Positions 57,124 to 64,000 of a stretch of 64,000 nucleotides of DNA are shown in pieces. Position 1 is the first letter of the stretch, and each line of letters starts with the position of its first letter. Below the pieces are notes generated by a model that saw only the letters and a program-made list of their open reading frames with translations, was not told where the DNA came from and ran no database searches. Position numbers and translations under genes: made by a program. The stretch comes from Actinomadura hallensis (GTDB lineage: Bacteria > Actinomycetota > Actinomycetes > Streptosporangiales > Streptosporangiaceae), in NCBI RefSeq assembly GCF_006716765.1, contig NZ_VFPO01000001.1, positions 5,208,001 to 5,272,000 of the forward strand. The letters are read 5' to 3'.

Positions 57124-57843
57124 TCAGAATCGATTTAGCGCGGTCACGACTTCGCGCGCGACGGCGGCCGCGCGGCCGAGGATGGCGTGCTCCCGCTCGT
57201 ACCGCTCGCCCTCGTCGGGCACCCTTTCGCCGTAGCTGACCGTGAGGACCGCGTTCCGGGTCCGGGCGGTGACCTCGCCGACCACGTCCGGGCCCCCCTC
57301 GGTCCGGAACCAGCGGTACGCCTCGTCGCCCACGCCGCGGTGGGGCTCCAGGCGGATCGTCCGCTCGAGGGGCGTGGACTGCGCCTGCGCCCACCGCTCG
57401 TCGTAGCGGCTCGCGGCGTCCTGCACCGGGGTGGCGGTGTTGTCAGGGGTGTACAGGCGCGCCTCCACGCGGAGCCAGCGGGACCCCTCCGAATAGGTGC
57501 ACGTCGTAAGCGTCGAATTGCCGTCCTGCCGCCGCTTCGCCTTCGGCAGGGCCTGCTCGACCGTGGCCTCCGACACCGTCGCGCAGGGCGACGGCAGCTT
57601 CGTGACCATCGGCGCGGACGACGCCTGCTCCCCCCGGTCGCCGTGCAGGTGCCCCAGGGCCGCGGCCTTCTCCCCGCCGCCTCCACGGTCCGCGTCGGGC
57701 ACCACCAGGAACCCGAGCGCACCGGCCGCGGCGAGCGCGGCGACCACCGCCACCGGCTTCAGCAGCCGCGCAACACGGATTTGCGACGGCGGCTCCGGCG
57801 TGGAGTAGATCCGGTGGAACGGCTCCGACGGACGCTGAACCAC
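57124..57843 (-). CDS. Hypothetical single-pass membrane protein, DUF3558-like outer domain
   Basis: 239 residues starting at GTG 57843. A cytoplasmic N-terminus (1-28), a membrane helix (LLKPVAVVAALAAAGALGFL) and an outer domain with two cysteines (PSPCATVSEATVEQAL, LTTCTYSEGSRWLRVEARLY) that resembles actinomycete DUF3558 domains in spacing and strand pattern. It is divergent from ligB. Function unknown. Confidence 0.7.
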   Translation of the reverse strand: MVQRPSEPFHRIYSTPEPPSQIRVARLLKPVAVVAALAAAGALGFLVVPDADRGGGGEKAAALGHLHGDRGEQASSAPMVTKLPSPCATVSEATVEQALPKAKRRQDGNSTLTTCTYSEGSRWLRVEARLYTPDNTATPVQDAASRYDERWAQAQSTPLERTIRLEPHRGVGDEAYRWFRTEGGPDVVGEVTARTRNAVLTVSYGERVPDEGERYEREHAILGRAAAVAREVVTALNRF

Positions 57844-57968
57844 TCCCCGCTCCTCACTCCCCCGTCTCGGTGACTGGGCCCGCCTCAGGTCAACGTAGCC
57901 AGGCCCCCGGCTCCTGACCAGGCCCCCGGACGGTAGGGATTGTCAGTCCTCGTGGTCACAATGGAGAG

Positions 57969-59504
57969 GTGCTGCTGGCCGACATCGCGCGGACGTCGCG
58001 GATCGTCGCGGGAACCTCGGGCCGTAAGGCCAAGGTATCCGCGCTGGCGGAGTGCCTGCGCGCGGCGGGGCCCGGCGAGGCGGCCACCGTGGTCGCCTAC
58101 CTGTCCGGCGAGCTGCCGCAACGCCAGATCGGGGTCGGCTACGCCGCGCTGCGCGACGTCCCGCCGCCCGCCGCCGGGCCGTCCCTGACCGTCCGGGAGG
58201 TGGACGCCGCGTTCACCGAGATCGGCGCGGTGTCGGGGCCGGGCTCGGTCGCCCGGCGCCGGGAGCTGCTCGCCGGGGTGCTCGGCCGCGCCACCCGCCC
58301 CGAGCAGGACTTCCTCATCCGGCTGCTGGCCGGCGAGCTGCGGCAGGGCGCGCTGGACGGCGTGATGGCCGAGGCGATCGCCGCCGCGGCCGGCGTCCCG
58401 TCCGCCGAGGTGCGGCGGGCGCTCATGCTGCGCGGCTCGCTCGGCCCGGTCGCCACCGCCGCGCTCGCCGACGGCGTGGCGGGGCTGCGCGCGTTCACCC
58501 TGGAGGTCGGGCGGCCGGTCAAGCCGATGCTCGCGGCGTCCGCCCCGACCGTCGACGAGGCGTTCGCCAAGCTCGGCGCCGAGGCCGCCGTGGAGTGGAA
58601 GCTCGACGGCATCCGCGCGCAGATCCACGTGTCCGGCGGCGAGGTGCGGGTGTTCACCCGGACGCTGGACGAGATCACCTCCCGGCTGCCGGAGGTGGTG
58701 GAGGCCGTCCGGGGGCTGCCCGTCCGCGCGGCCGTCCTCGACGGCGAGCTGATCGCGCTGCGGCCCGACGGCCGCCCCCACCCGTTCCAGGTCACCGCCG
58801 CCCGCACCGCCACGCGCACCCCGAAGAACACCGAGCAGGTGCCGCTGTCGGTGTACCTGTTCGACATCCTGCACCTGGACGACGAGACCACCGGCGACGT
58901 CGACCTGCTCGACGCGCCGGGGTCGGAGCGCCGGGCCGTGCTCACCCGGATCGTCCCCGGCGAACTGCGGATTCCCGGGACCGTCACCGCCGACCCGGCG
59001 GAGGCCAAGGGGGTCTTCGACGACGCCGTCGCGCACGGCCACGAAGGCGTCATGATCAAGTCGCTGGACTCGCCGTACACGGCGGGCCGCCGCGGCGCCG
59101 GCTGGATCAAGGTGAAGCCCCGGCACACCCTCGACCTCGTCGTCCTCGCCGCCGAGTGGGGGCACGGCCGCAGGCAGGGCCTGCTGTCCAACCTGCACCT
59201 GGGCGCCCGCGACCCCGAGACCGGCGGTTTCGTCATGCTCGGCAAGACGTTCAAGGGCCTCACCGACGAGATGCTGGCCTGGCAGACCCGCAAGCTCCGC
59301 GAACTGGCCGTCAAGGACGACGGCTGGACGGTGCACGTCCGCCCCGAACTGGTCGTCGAGATCGCCTTCGACGGCGTCCAGCGCAGCCCCCGCTACCCCG
59401 GCGGCATCGCCCTCCGCTTCGCCCGCGTCCTCCGCCACCGCCCCGACAAGCCCCCCACCGAAGCCGACACGATCGAAACGGTGCGTGCCGTATCCCCGCG
59501 GTGA
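57969..59504 (+). CDS. ligB: ATP-dependent DNA ligase, LigB type
   Basis: 511 residues. The sequence follows mycobacterial LigB: N-terminal DNA-binding domain (SGELPQRQIGVGYAALRD, LLAGELRQGALDGVMAEAIA), adenylation domain with nucleophile Lys211 (EWKLDGIRAQIH), and the OB-fold with GWIKVKPRHTLDLVVLAAEW and RPELVVEIAFDGVQRSPRYP. It seals nicks using ATP and probably serves a repair role beside the NAD-dependent LigA. The start is GTG 57969 (MLLADIARTS). It ends one base before the convergent membrane gene. Confidence 0.93.
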   Translation: MLLADIARTSRIVAGTSGRKAKVSALAECLRAAGPGEAATVVAYLSGELPQRQIGVGYAALRDVPPPAAGPSLTVREVDAAFTEIGAVSGPGSVARRRELLAGVLGRATRPEQDFLIRLLAGELRQGALDGVMAEAIAAAAGVPSAEVRRALMLRGSLGPVATAALADGVAGLRAFTLEVGRPVKPMLAASAPTVDEAFAKLGAEAAVEWKLDGIRAQIHVSGGEVRVFTRTLDEITSRLPEVVEAVRGLPVRAAVLDGELIALRPDGRPHPFQVTAARTATRTPKNTEQVPLSVYLFDILHLDDETTGDVDLLDAPGSERRAVLTRIVPGELRIPGTVTADPAEAKGVFDDAVAHGHEGVMIKSLDSPYTAGRRGAGWIKVKPRHTLDLVVLAAEWGHGRRQGLLSNLHLGARDPETGGFVMLGKTFKGLTDEMLAWQTRKLRELAVKDDGWTVHVRPELVVEIAFDGVQRSPRYPGGIALRFARVLRHRPDKPPTEADTIETVRAVSPR

Positions 59505-59505
59505 C

Positions 59506-60624
59506 TCAGCCGGGGGTGCCGGCTCTGGGTTTCTCTTCGGTGGGGGGTTCCTCCTCCGGTTCCGGGTAGGGGGTGCGGCGGCGGGTCGCCGTGCGGGCCC
59601 TCATCCGGGCCGCGGTCGGGCCCGGGGCGCGGGCCAGGGCGGCGCGGCGGGCGCGGGCCACGGCCCTCCGCTCGGCCCTCCGCACGGCGCGTTCGGCCCT
59701 TCGCTCGGCGCGGCGTTCGGCCTTGCGTTCGGCTCGCCGCTGGGCCCATGCGCCGGGGCCGCGCGCGTTCTGCCTGCGCATCGCGCGTGCGGCCGCCCTG
59801 CGCTGCGCCCGCGCGAGCCTGCGGCGGCGGGCCCGCTCGGCGGCCTCCGCGCGGCGCTGCATCAGCTCGGGCGGGATGAGGTCGTGGCGTCCCGCGATGA
59901 ACTCCTGCACCCAGATCTTCGCCCGGATCAGCGGCCGGCGGTACGTGAGCTCCCGGCGCACGGCCCGCTGGTAGCGGCGCGAGGTCTCGTCGTAGCGCCA
60001 CCGCGACCAGGGCGAGCCGGGACGCGCCACCCGGATCGCGCCGATGATCAGCAGGGCGGGGACGAACAGGCCGATGAGCCCGGTCCAGATCTTGCCCTTC
60101 AGCAGCGTGATGACGGCGAGCACGAGGTTGACGACGAGGAACGCGGCGTACAGCGGCGACAGCGACCCCGGCGAGCCGGAGTCGAGCCCGAAGTTCTCGT
60201 AGCCGAGCGGATGCAGGCCGAGCAGCAGCAGGCCCGTCACGGCGATGGCGACGAAGACCGCGTCGACCGACGTCCGTCCCTTCTCCGTCCAGTACACGTC
60301 GCTGAGATGCAGGATCAGCGCGAACTCGTCCAGGACGAGGGCGGACCCCATGCCGAACACGACCGCCGCCGCCAGGCTGTACCTGACGTGGCCGTCGGGG
60401 ATGGCGAGGCTCGCCACACCGCCGATCAGCATCAGCACCACGCCGAACACGACGTGGTGGATGTGCACGTCGCCCGCGGTCACGTTCCGGAGCCACCGCA
60501 CGTTCGAGCGGATCAGACGGACGTTCACCCGCGTGAGCACGAAAGTGACCATGAACGCGACGAAGAAGCCGAACAGCGGCAGCCGCCCCGCATCCACGAT
60601 GCGTTCGTCGAACATCTCGATCAT
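59506..60624 (-). CDS. Integral membrane protein with long Arg/Ala-rich tail
   Basis: 372 residues from ATG 60624, preceded by GGGGGG. About six membrane helices occupy residues 14-210, including the conserved GDVHIHHVVFGVVLML (a His-rich segment) and FGMGSALVLDEFALILHLSD. Residues about 215-372 are cytoplasmic and extremely basic (RRAEAAERARRRRLARAQRR and similar), then an acidic Pro/Glu end. A membrane-tethered nucleic-acid or ribosome-binding tail is possible but unproven. Divergent from the Cds1-like gene. Confidence 0.75.
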   Translation of the reverse strand: MIEMFDERIVDAGRLPLFGFFVAFMVTFVLTRVNVRLIRSNVRWLRNVTAGDVHIHHVVFGVVLMLIGGVASLAIPDGHVRYSLAAAVVFGMGSALVLDEFALILHLSDVYWTEKGRTSVDAVFVAIAVTGLLLLGLHPLGYENFGLDSGSPGSLSPLYAAFLVVNLVLAVITLLKGKIWTGLIGLFVPALLIIGAIRVARPGSPWSRWRYDETSRRYQRAVRRELTYRRPLIRAKIWVQEFIAGRHDLIPPELMQRRAEAAERARRRRLARAQRRAAARAMRRQNARGPGAWAQRRAERKAERRAERRAERAVRRAERRAVARARRAALARAPGPTAARMRARTATRRRTPYPEPEEEPPTEEKPRAGTPG

Positions 60625-60713
60625 CTGCCCCCCGCACGCTCCATCATGCCCTGCGACATGCACGGATATCGTGGGACGCGGCCGACCAGCGACGATCCGA
60701 GGAGAAAGCCGCA

Positions 60714-61811
60714 GTGAGCCGCACCGTGGACCGCCGCGATCCCGGCTGCCGGGCGTGGATCGCCGAGGCGGTCCGGCTCGTCGAGGCCGACGCCAACCGC
60801 AGCGCGGACACCCACCTGCACGCCTTCCCGCTGCCGCCGGAATGGGGCATCGACCTCTACCTCAAGGACGAGTCCGTCCATCCCACCGGTTCCCTGAAAC
60901 ACCGGCTCGCGCGCTCCCTGTTCCTCTACGGGCTGGCGAACGGCTGGATACGCGAGGACACGACGATCATCGAGGCGTCCAGCGGGTCGACGGCGGTGTC
61001 CGAGGCGTACTTCGCGCGGCTGCTGGGGCTGCCGTTCGTCGCGGTGATGCCCGCCTCGACCAGCCCGGAGAAGATCGAGCTCATCGAGTTCCAGGGCGGG
61101 CGGTGCCACCTGGTGGACGACCCGGCCGCGATCTACGACGAGTCGCGGCGGCTCGCGGCCGAGTGCGGCGGCCACTTCATGGACCAGTTCACCTACGCCG
61201 AACGCGCCACGGACTGGCGCGGCAACAACAACATCGCCGAGTCGATCTTCGAGCAGATGCGGCTGGAGCGGTACCCGGAGCCGACGTGGATCGTGGTCGG
61301 CGCCGGCACCGGCGGGACGTCGGCGACGATCGGCCGGTACGCGCGGTACCGGCGGTTCCAGACGCGGCTCGCGGTCGTCGACCCGGAGGGGTCGGCGTTC
61401 TTCGGCTCGTTCGCCGACGGGGACCCGGAGCGCACGGCGGCGGGCTCGCGGATCGAGGGCATCGGCCGTCCCCGCGTCGAGCCGTCCTTCCTGCCGTCGG
61501 TGATCGACCGGATGATCCGGGTGCCGGACGCGGCGTCCGTCGCGGCGATGCGCTGGACGCGGGCCGTCAGCGGGCGCGAGGTCGGCGGCTCGACCGGCAC
61601 GAACATGTGGGGCGCCGCGGAGCTGATCGCGGAGATGCTGGCGCGGGGGGAGCGCGGCAGCGTCGTCACGCTGATCTGCGACGGCGCCGAACGCTACACC
61701 GGCACCTACGGGTCGGACGCGTGGCTCGAGGCGCAGGGCCTGGACATAGAGCCCTACCTCGCCGCGCTGGACGAGTTCCTGAAGACCGGGAAGATGCCCG
61801 CTACCCCGTGA
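60714..61811 (+). CDS. cds1: PLP-dependent cysteine desulfhydrase/synthase-family protein (Cds1-like)
   Basis: 365 residues. The fold-type II PLP-enzyme motifs are present: Schiff-base Lys62 in PTGSLKHR, SSGSTAV (89-95) and the phosphate-binding GAGTGGTS (196-203). Together with YLKDESVHPTGS and GSTGTNMWG it matches the mycobacterial Cds1 branch, which makes sulfide from cysteine. The start is GTG 60714 with GAGGAG upstream. Its last 11 bases overlap the convergent protease gene. Confidence 0.87.
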   Translation: MSRTVDRRDPGCRAWIAEAVRLVEADANRSADTHLHAFPLPPEWGIDLYLKDESVHPTGSLKHRLARSLFLYGLANGWIREDTTIIEASSGSTAVSEAYFARLLGLPFVAVMPASTSPEKIELIEFQGGRCHLVDDPAAIYDESRRLAAECGGHFMDQFTYAERATDWRGNNNIAESIFEQMRLERYPEPTWIVVGAGTGGTSATIGRYARYRRFQTRLAVVDPEGSAFFGSFADGDPERTAAGSRIEGIGRPRVEPSFLPSVIDRMIRVPDAASVAAMRWTRAVSGREVGGSTGTNMWGAAELIAEMLARGERGSVVTLICDGAERYTGTYGSDAWLEAQGLDIEPYLAALDEFLKTGKMPATP

Positions 61812-63099
61812 AGCGGACGGGGTTGACCAGGTCGGCGTAGATCAGCAGCCCGCCCATGACGATCAGGACGATCGCCATCACGTAGGTCACCGGCAGCGCC
61901 TTCGCGACGTCCACGTAGCCGGGGTCGGGCCTGCGGAACAGCTTCGCGAACCCCTTCTTGACCGCCTCCAGGAGGGCGCCGGCGATGTGCCCGCCGTCCA
62001 GCGGCAGCAGCGGGACGAGGTTGAACATGCCGACGGCGAGGTTCAGCGACCCGAGCAGCATCACGAAGTAGGAGATCTTCTCGGAGCCGTCGAGGGTCTC
62101 GGACGCGGCGACGTCACCGCCGATGCGGCTGACGCCGACGACGCCGATCGGCCCGTTCGGGTCGCGTTCCTCGTCGCCGAACGCCGCGTGCCAGATGCCG
62201 ACCATCTTCTCCGGCATCCGCACCAGCGCGCCCGCGGTGCGGACCGTGAGGTCGACCATCGTGCTCGCCACCGCGTCGGGGCCCTGCCGGGTGACGGCGC
62301 TGGTCGGCGTGATGCCGAGGAAGCCCACCTCGACGATCTTGTCGGGGTCCTCCAGGTGGTACATCTGGTTGCGGGCGATCGGGACGTCCATCCGCAGCTC
62401 GCGCCCGTCGCGCTCGACGGTCATCGGCACGGTCGTGCCGCCCGCCTCGCGGATCTCCTCCTGCAGCTCCCGGTAGTCGCCGATCTCGTGCCCGTTGAAC
62501 TCGGTGATGCGGTCGCCGGGCCGCAGCCCGACCTGCATCGCCGGGGTCGGCGCCGCGTCCGCGGGGCACTCGGTGACCTCGGACTGGCTCGCCGGGACCA
62601 TGCACTCGGCGACCTCCTTGATCACCGGCTGGGGCTGGTTCGTGCCGATGCCCATCAGCAGGATCGCGAAGAACACCACCGCCAGCAGCAGGTTCATGGC
62701 GGGGCCGCCGAACATGATCAGCAGCTTCTGCCACCACTTCTTGGCGTAGAAGACGCGGTTCTCGTCGCCGGGCCGGACCTCCTCCAGCGCGGCGCCGCGC
62801 GCCGACTCGATCAGGCCCTGGAACGGGCCGGTGCTGACCTGCCGGACCTGACCCGGGGCGTCGCCCTTGCGGGGCGGCAGCATCCCGATCATGCGGATGT
62901 AGCCGCCGAGCGGGATCCACTTGATCCCGTACTCGGTCTCCCCCCGGCGCCACGACCACATCGTCGGGCCGAACCCCACCATGAACTGGGTGGTGCGGAC
63001 CTTGAACAGCTTGGCGAACGAGAAGTGCCCGAGCTCGTGCAGCGCGATGGACACCAGGAGGCCGAAGAAAAGAATCAACGCCCCAGCCAGGTAGGCCAT
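61801..63099 (-). CDS. Site-2 metalloprotease (RseP/Rip family)
   Basis: 432 residues. Zinc motif HELGH at 21-25 in the first helix, PDZ domain in the middle (about 195-270; VGLRPGDRITEFNGHEIG), and the second catalytic motif LDG (367-369) in PLLPLDGGHIAGAL. It cleaves membrane-bound anti-sigma factors or signal peptides within the membrane; in mycobacteria Rip1 controls envelope lipids. ATG 63099 fits the family (MAYLAGALILFFGLLVSIALH). The gene is monocistronic in view; a dxr gene often precedes it, but upstream is the glycine riboswitch on the other strand. Confidence 0.95.
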   Translation of the reverse strand: MAYLAGALILFFGLLVSIALHELGHFSFAKLFKVRTTQFMVGFGPTMWSWRRGETEYGIKWIPLGGYIRMIGMLPPRKGDAPGQVRQVSTGPFQGLIESARGAALEEVRPGDENRVFYAKKWWQKLLIMFGGPAMNLLLAVVFFAILLMGIGTNQPQPVIKEVAECMVPASQSEVTECPADAAPTPAMQVGLRPGDRITEFNGHEIGDYRELQEEIREAGGTTVPMTVERDGRELRMDVPIARNQMYHLEDPDKIVEVGFLGITPTSAVTRQGPDAVASTMVDLTVRTAGALVRMPEKMVGIWHAAFGDEERDPNGPIGVVGVSRIGGDVAASETLDGSEKISYFVMLLGSLNLAVGMFNLVPLLPLDGGHIAGALLEAVKKGFAKLFRRPDPGYVDVAKALPVTYVMAIVLIVMGGLLIYADLVNPVRFTG

Positions 63100-63179
63100 G
63101 CGCTTCGCCCCTCCGGTCGTGCACCCCGCTCACCCCGGGGGTGGCTCCCAACAACTCACCAAGAGTACGGCACACGCAC

Positions 63180-63195
63180 CGGTTCGGTTGAACCG
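63180..63195. other. Short hairpin in the leader of the site-2 protease
   Basis: CGGTTC (63180-63185) and GAACCG (63190-63195) pair with a four-base loop, 80-95 bases upstream of the protease start. It could be an operator or leader structure. Confidence 0.35.
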
Positions 63196-63247
63196 TCGCG
63201 TAACCGCGTCCAACCGCCGCGTAGCCGTCCCGGGACGGGCCTCCCGG

Positions 63248-63285
63248 CCGCCCCGCGGGGCCGTCGCCGCCCCGCGGGGCCGTCG
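63248..63285. repeat. Two direct copies of a 19-base sequence
   Basis: The unit CCGCCCCGCGGGGCCGTCG occurs at 63248-63266 and 63267-63285, each with the palindrome CCCCGCGGGG. It lies between the protease gene and the riboswitch. Function unknown. Confidence 0.75.
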
Positions 63286-63353
63286 CGGGCCCGCGTCGAG
63301 GCCGCGCGAACCCGGCGGCGCGGGAAATGTACTATGACACCGCCGTTGATCCC

Positions 63354-63535
63354 GTGCGGGAGAGTCCCTCGCAGCCGGCGGGGGACGCCGAAGGAGCAAC
63401 ACTCCTCCCCGGAACCTCTCAGGCCCACGGACCGCGCGGGTTAGGCGACCTCTGGAAAGCGGGGACCCGGTCCCCCGCCGAAGGTGAAAGCCCGCCCCGG
63501 CGGGTGAAGCTCTCAGGCGCCGATGACAGAGGGGG
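63354..63535 (+). ncRNA. Tandem glycine riboswitch upstream of gcvT
   Basis: Two glycine aptamers are in series. Aptamer 1 has GGGAGAG (63358-63364), GCCGAAGGAGCAAC (63388-63401) and CCTCTCAGGC (63415-63424). Aptamer 2 has CTCTGGAAAGC (63450-63460), GCCGAAGGTGAAAGCC (63477-63492) and GCTCTCAGGCGCCGATGACA (63509-63528). These are the conserved cores of the glycine motif, which switches on glycine cleavage genes when glycine is plentiful. TACTAT at 63330-63335 is a likely -10 box just upstream. The gcvT start follows 70 bases later. Confidence 0.93.
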
Positions 63536-63605
63536 AGGCACCGAGACGCCCGGTGCGCGAATGGGACGATGGACCGAGCGCGCCCGTGACGAAGGAGCCG
63601 AGCCC

Positions 63606-64000
63606 ATGTCCGCCGAACAGACCGCCGAGAACGCCAAGAAGACTCCGCTGTACGACGTCCACCGGGAGCTGGGGGCGAACCTCGTGGAGTTCGCCGGTTA
63701 CCTGATGCCGCTGCGCTACGCGAGCGAGACGGCCGAGCACCAGGCCGTCCGCACCGGTGCCGGGCTGTTCGACCTGTCCCACATGGGGGAGATCTTCGTG
63801 TCGGGGCCGGAGGCCGGCGCCGCCCTCGACTACGCGCTGATCGGCACCCTCTCGTCCATGGCGGTCGGGAGGGCCCGGTACACGATGCTGTGCGCGCAGG
63901 ACGGCGGCGTCCTCGACGACCTGATCGTGTACCGGCTGGCCGACGCCACGTGGATGGTCGTCGCGAACGCGGCCAACACCGGCGTCGTCCGGGACGCCCT
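63606..64000 (+). CDS. gcvT: Aminomethyltransferase of the glycine cleavage system, 3' end cut by the window
   Basis: The first 131 codons are visible of a gene usually about 370 codons long. The T-protein transfers the methylene group from the H-protein to tetrahydrofolate. TPLYDVHRELGANLVEFAGY, PLRYASETAEHQAVRTGAGL, FDLSHMGEIFVSG and CAQDGGVLDDLIVYRLAD match GcvT. ATG 63606 has AAGGAG seven bases upstream. It is preceded by the glycine riboswitch, which matches its role. Confidence 0.95.
   Translation, partial: MSAEQTAENAKKTPLYDVHRELGANLVEFAGYLMPLRYASETAEHQAVRTGAGLFDLSHMGEIFVSGPEAGAALDYALIGTLSSMAVGRARYTMLCAQDGGVLDDLIVYRLADATWMVVANAANTGVVRDA

Noticed and set aside
1..64000. Mobile elements, phage genes, CRISPR arrays, tRNA or rRNA genes
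   Set aside because: Looked for but no transposase, integrase, spacer-repeat array, cloverleaf or rRNA core was recognised.

Overview
The window reads as chromosomal DNA from a very GC-rich actinomycete, most like an Actinomadura-type Thermomonosporaceae (inference). The base composition, GTG/TTG starts, two complete mce lipid-uptake loci, three PucR-type regulators, an F420-type oxidoreductase, LigB, a Cds1-like enzyme and a tandem glycine riboswitch all fit. Genes are dense, neighbours often overlap by 1-4 bases, and convergent pairs overlap by up to 50 bases. I found no rRNA, tRNA, CRISPR array, insertion sequence, integrase or attachment site.

Layout. 1-12.6 kb holds mixed single genes: two hypotheticals, an XRE-cupin/MFS pair divergent from a thioredoxin-reductase-like flavoprotein, a WS/DGAT acyltransferase, ung, a glycerol-phosphate acyltransferase, an AAA ATPase and a PLP sulfur enzyme. 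At 12.6 kb two overlapping DtxR/IdeR-type iron boxes lie between a DUF2470 gene and an rpsD gene. 13.3-22.7 kb is mce locus 1 on the minus strand (YrbEA, YrbEB, MceA-F and one Mce-associated protein), with no ATPase. 23-27.5 kb carries MarR, a lysozyme-like protein, two TetR genes and a Thr-Pro-rich surface protein. 27.6-36 kb has two PucR paralogues and three secreted proteins of unknown function. 36.1-48.6 kb is mce locus 2 (MceG-type ATPase, YrbEA, YrbEB, MceA-F and four Mce-associated proteins), divergent from a third PucR. 50.4-56.8 kb is an oxidative gene set: an F420-type enzyme, a Baeyer-Villiger monooxygenase, two TetR genes, a ferritin-like diiron protein, an SDR and an AurF-like diiron oxygenase. 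57-64 kb holds a membrane protein, ligB, a basic-tailed membrane protein, a Cds1-like gene, a site-2 protease, and a glycine riboswitch ahead of a truncated gcvT.

How it fits together. The two mce loci probably import lipids through envelope-spanning complexes that share the single ATPase of locus 2. The PucR genes and secreted proteins sit exactly between and beside them, and a recurring sequence (TTGTCACCGGCT-like) lies upstream of several of these units. The oxidative cluster would suit modification of a lipid or other hydrophobic substrate; that link is inference.

Most interesting signals: three short tandem repeats each starting at the stop codon of a gene, iron boxes in front of rpsD, the shared upstream motif, the secreted-protein trio, and the two-diiron oxidative cluster with clear palindromic operators.
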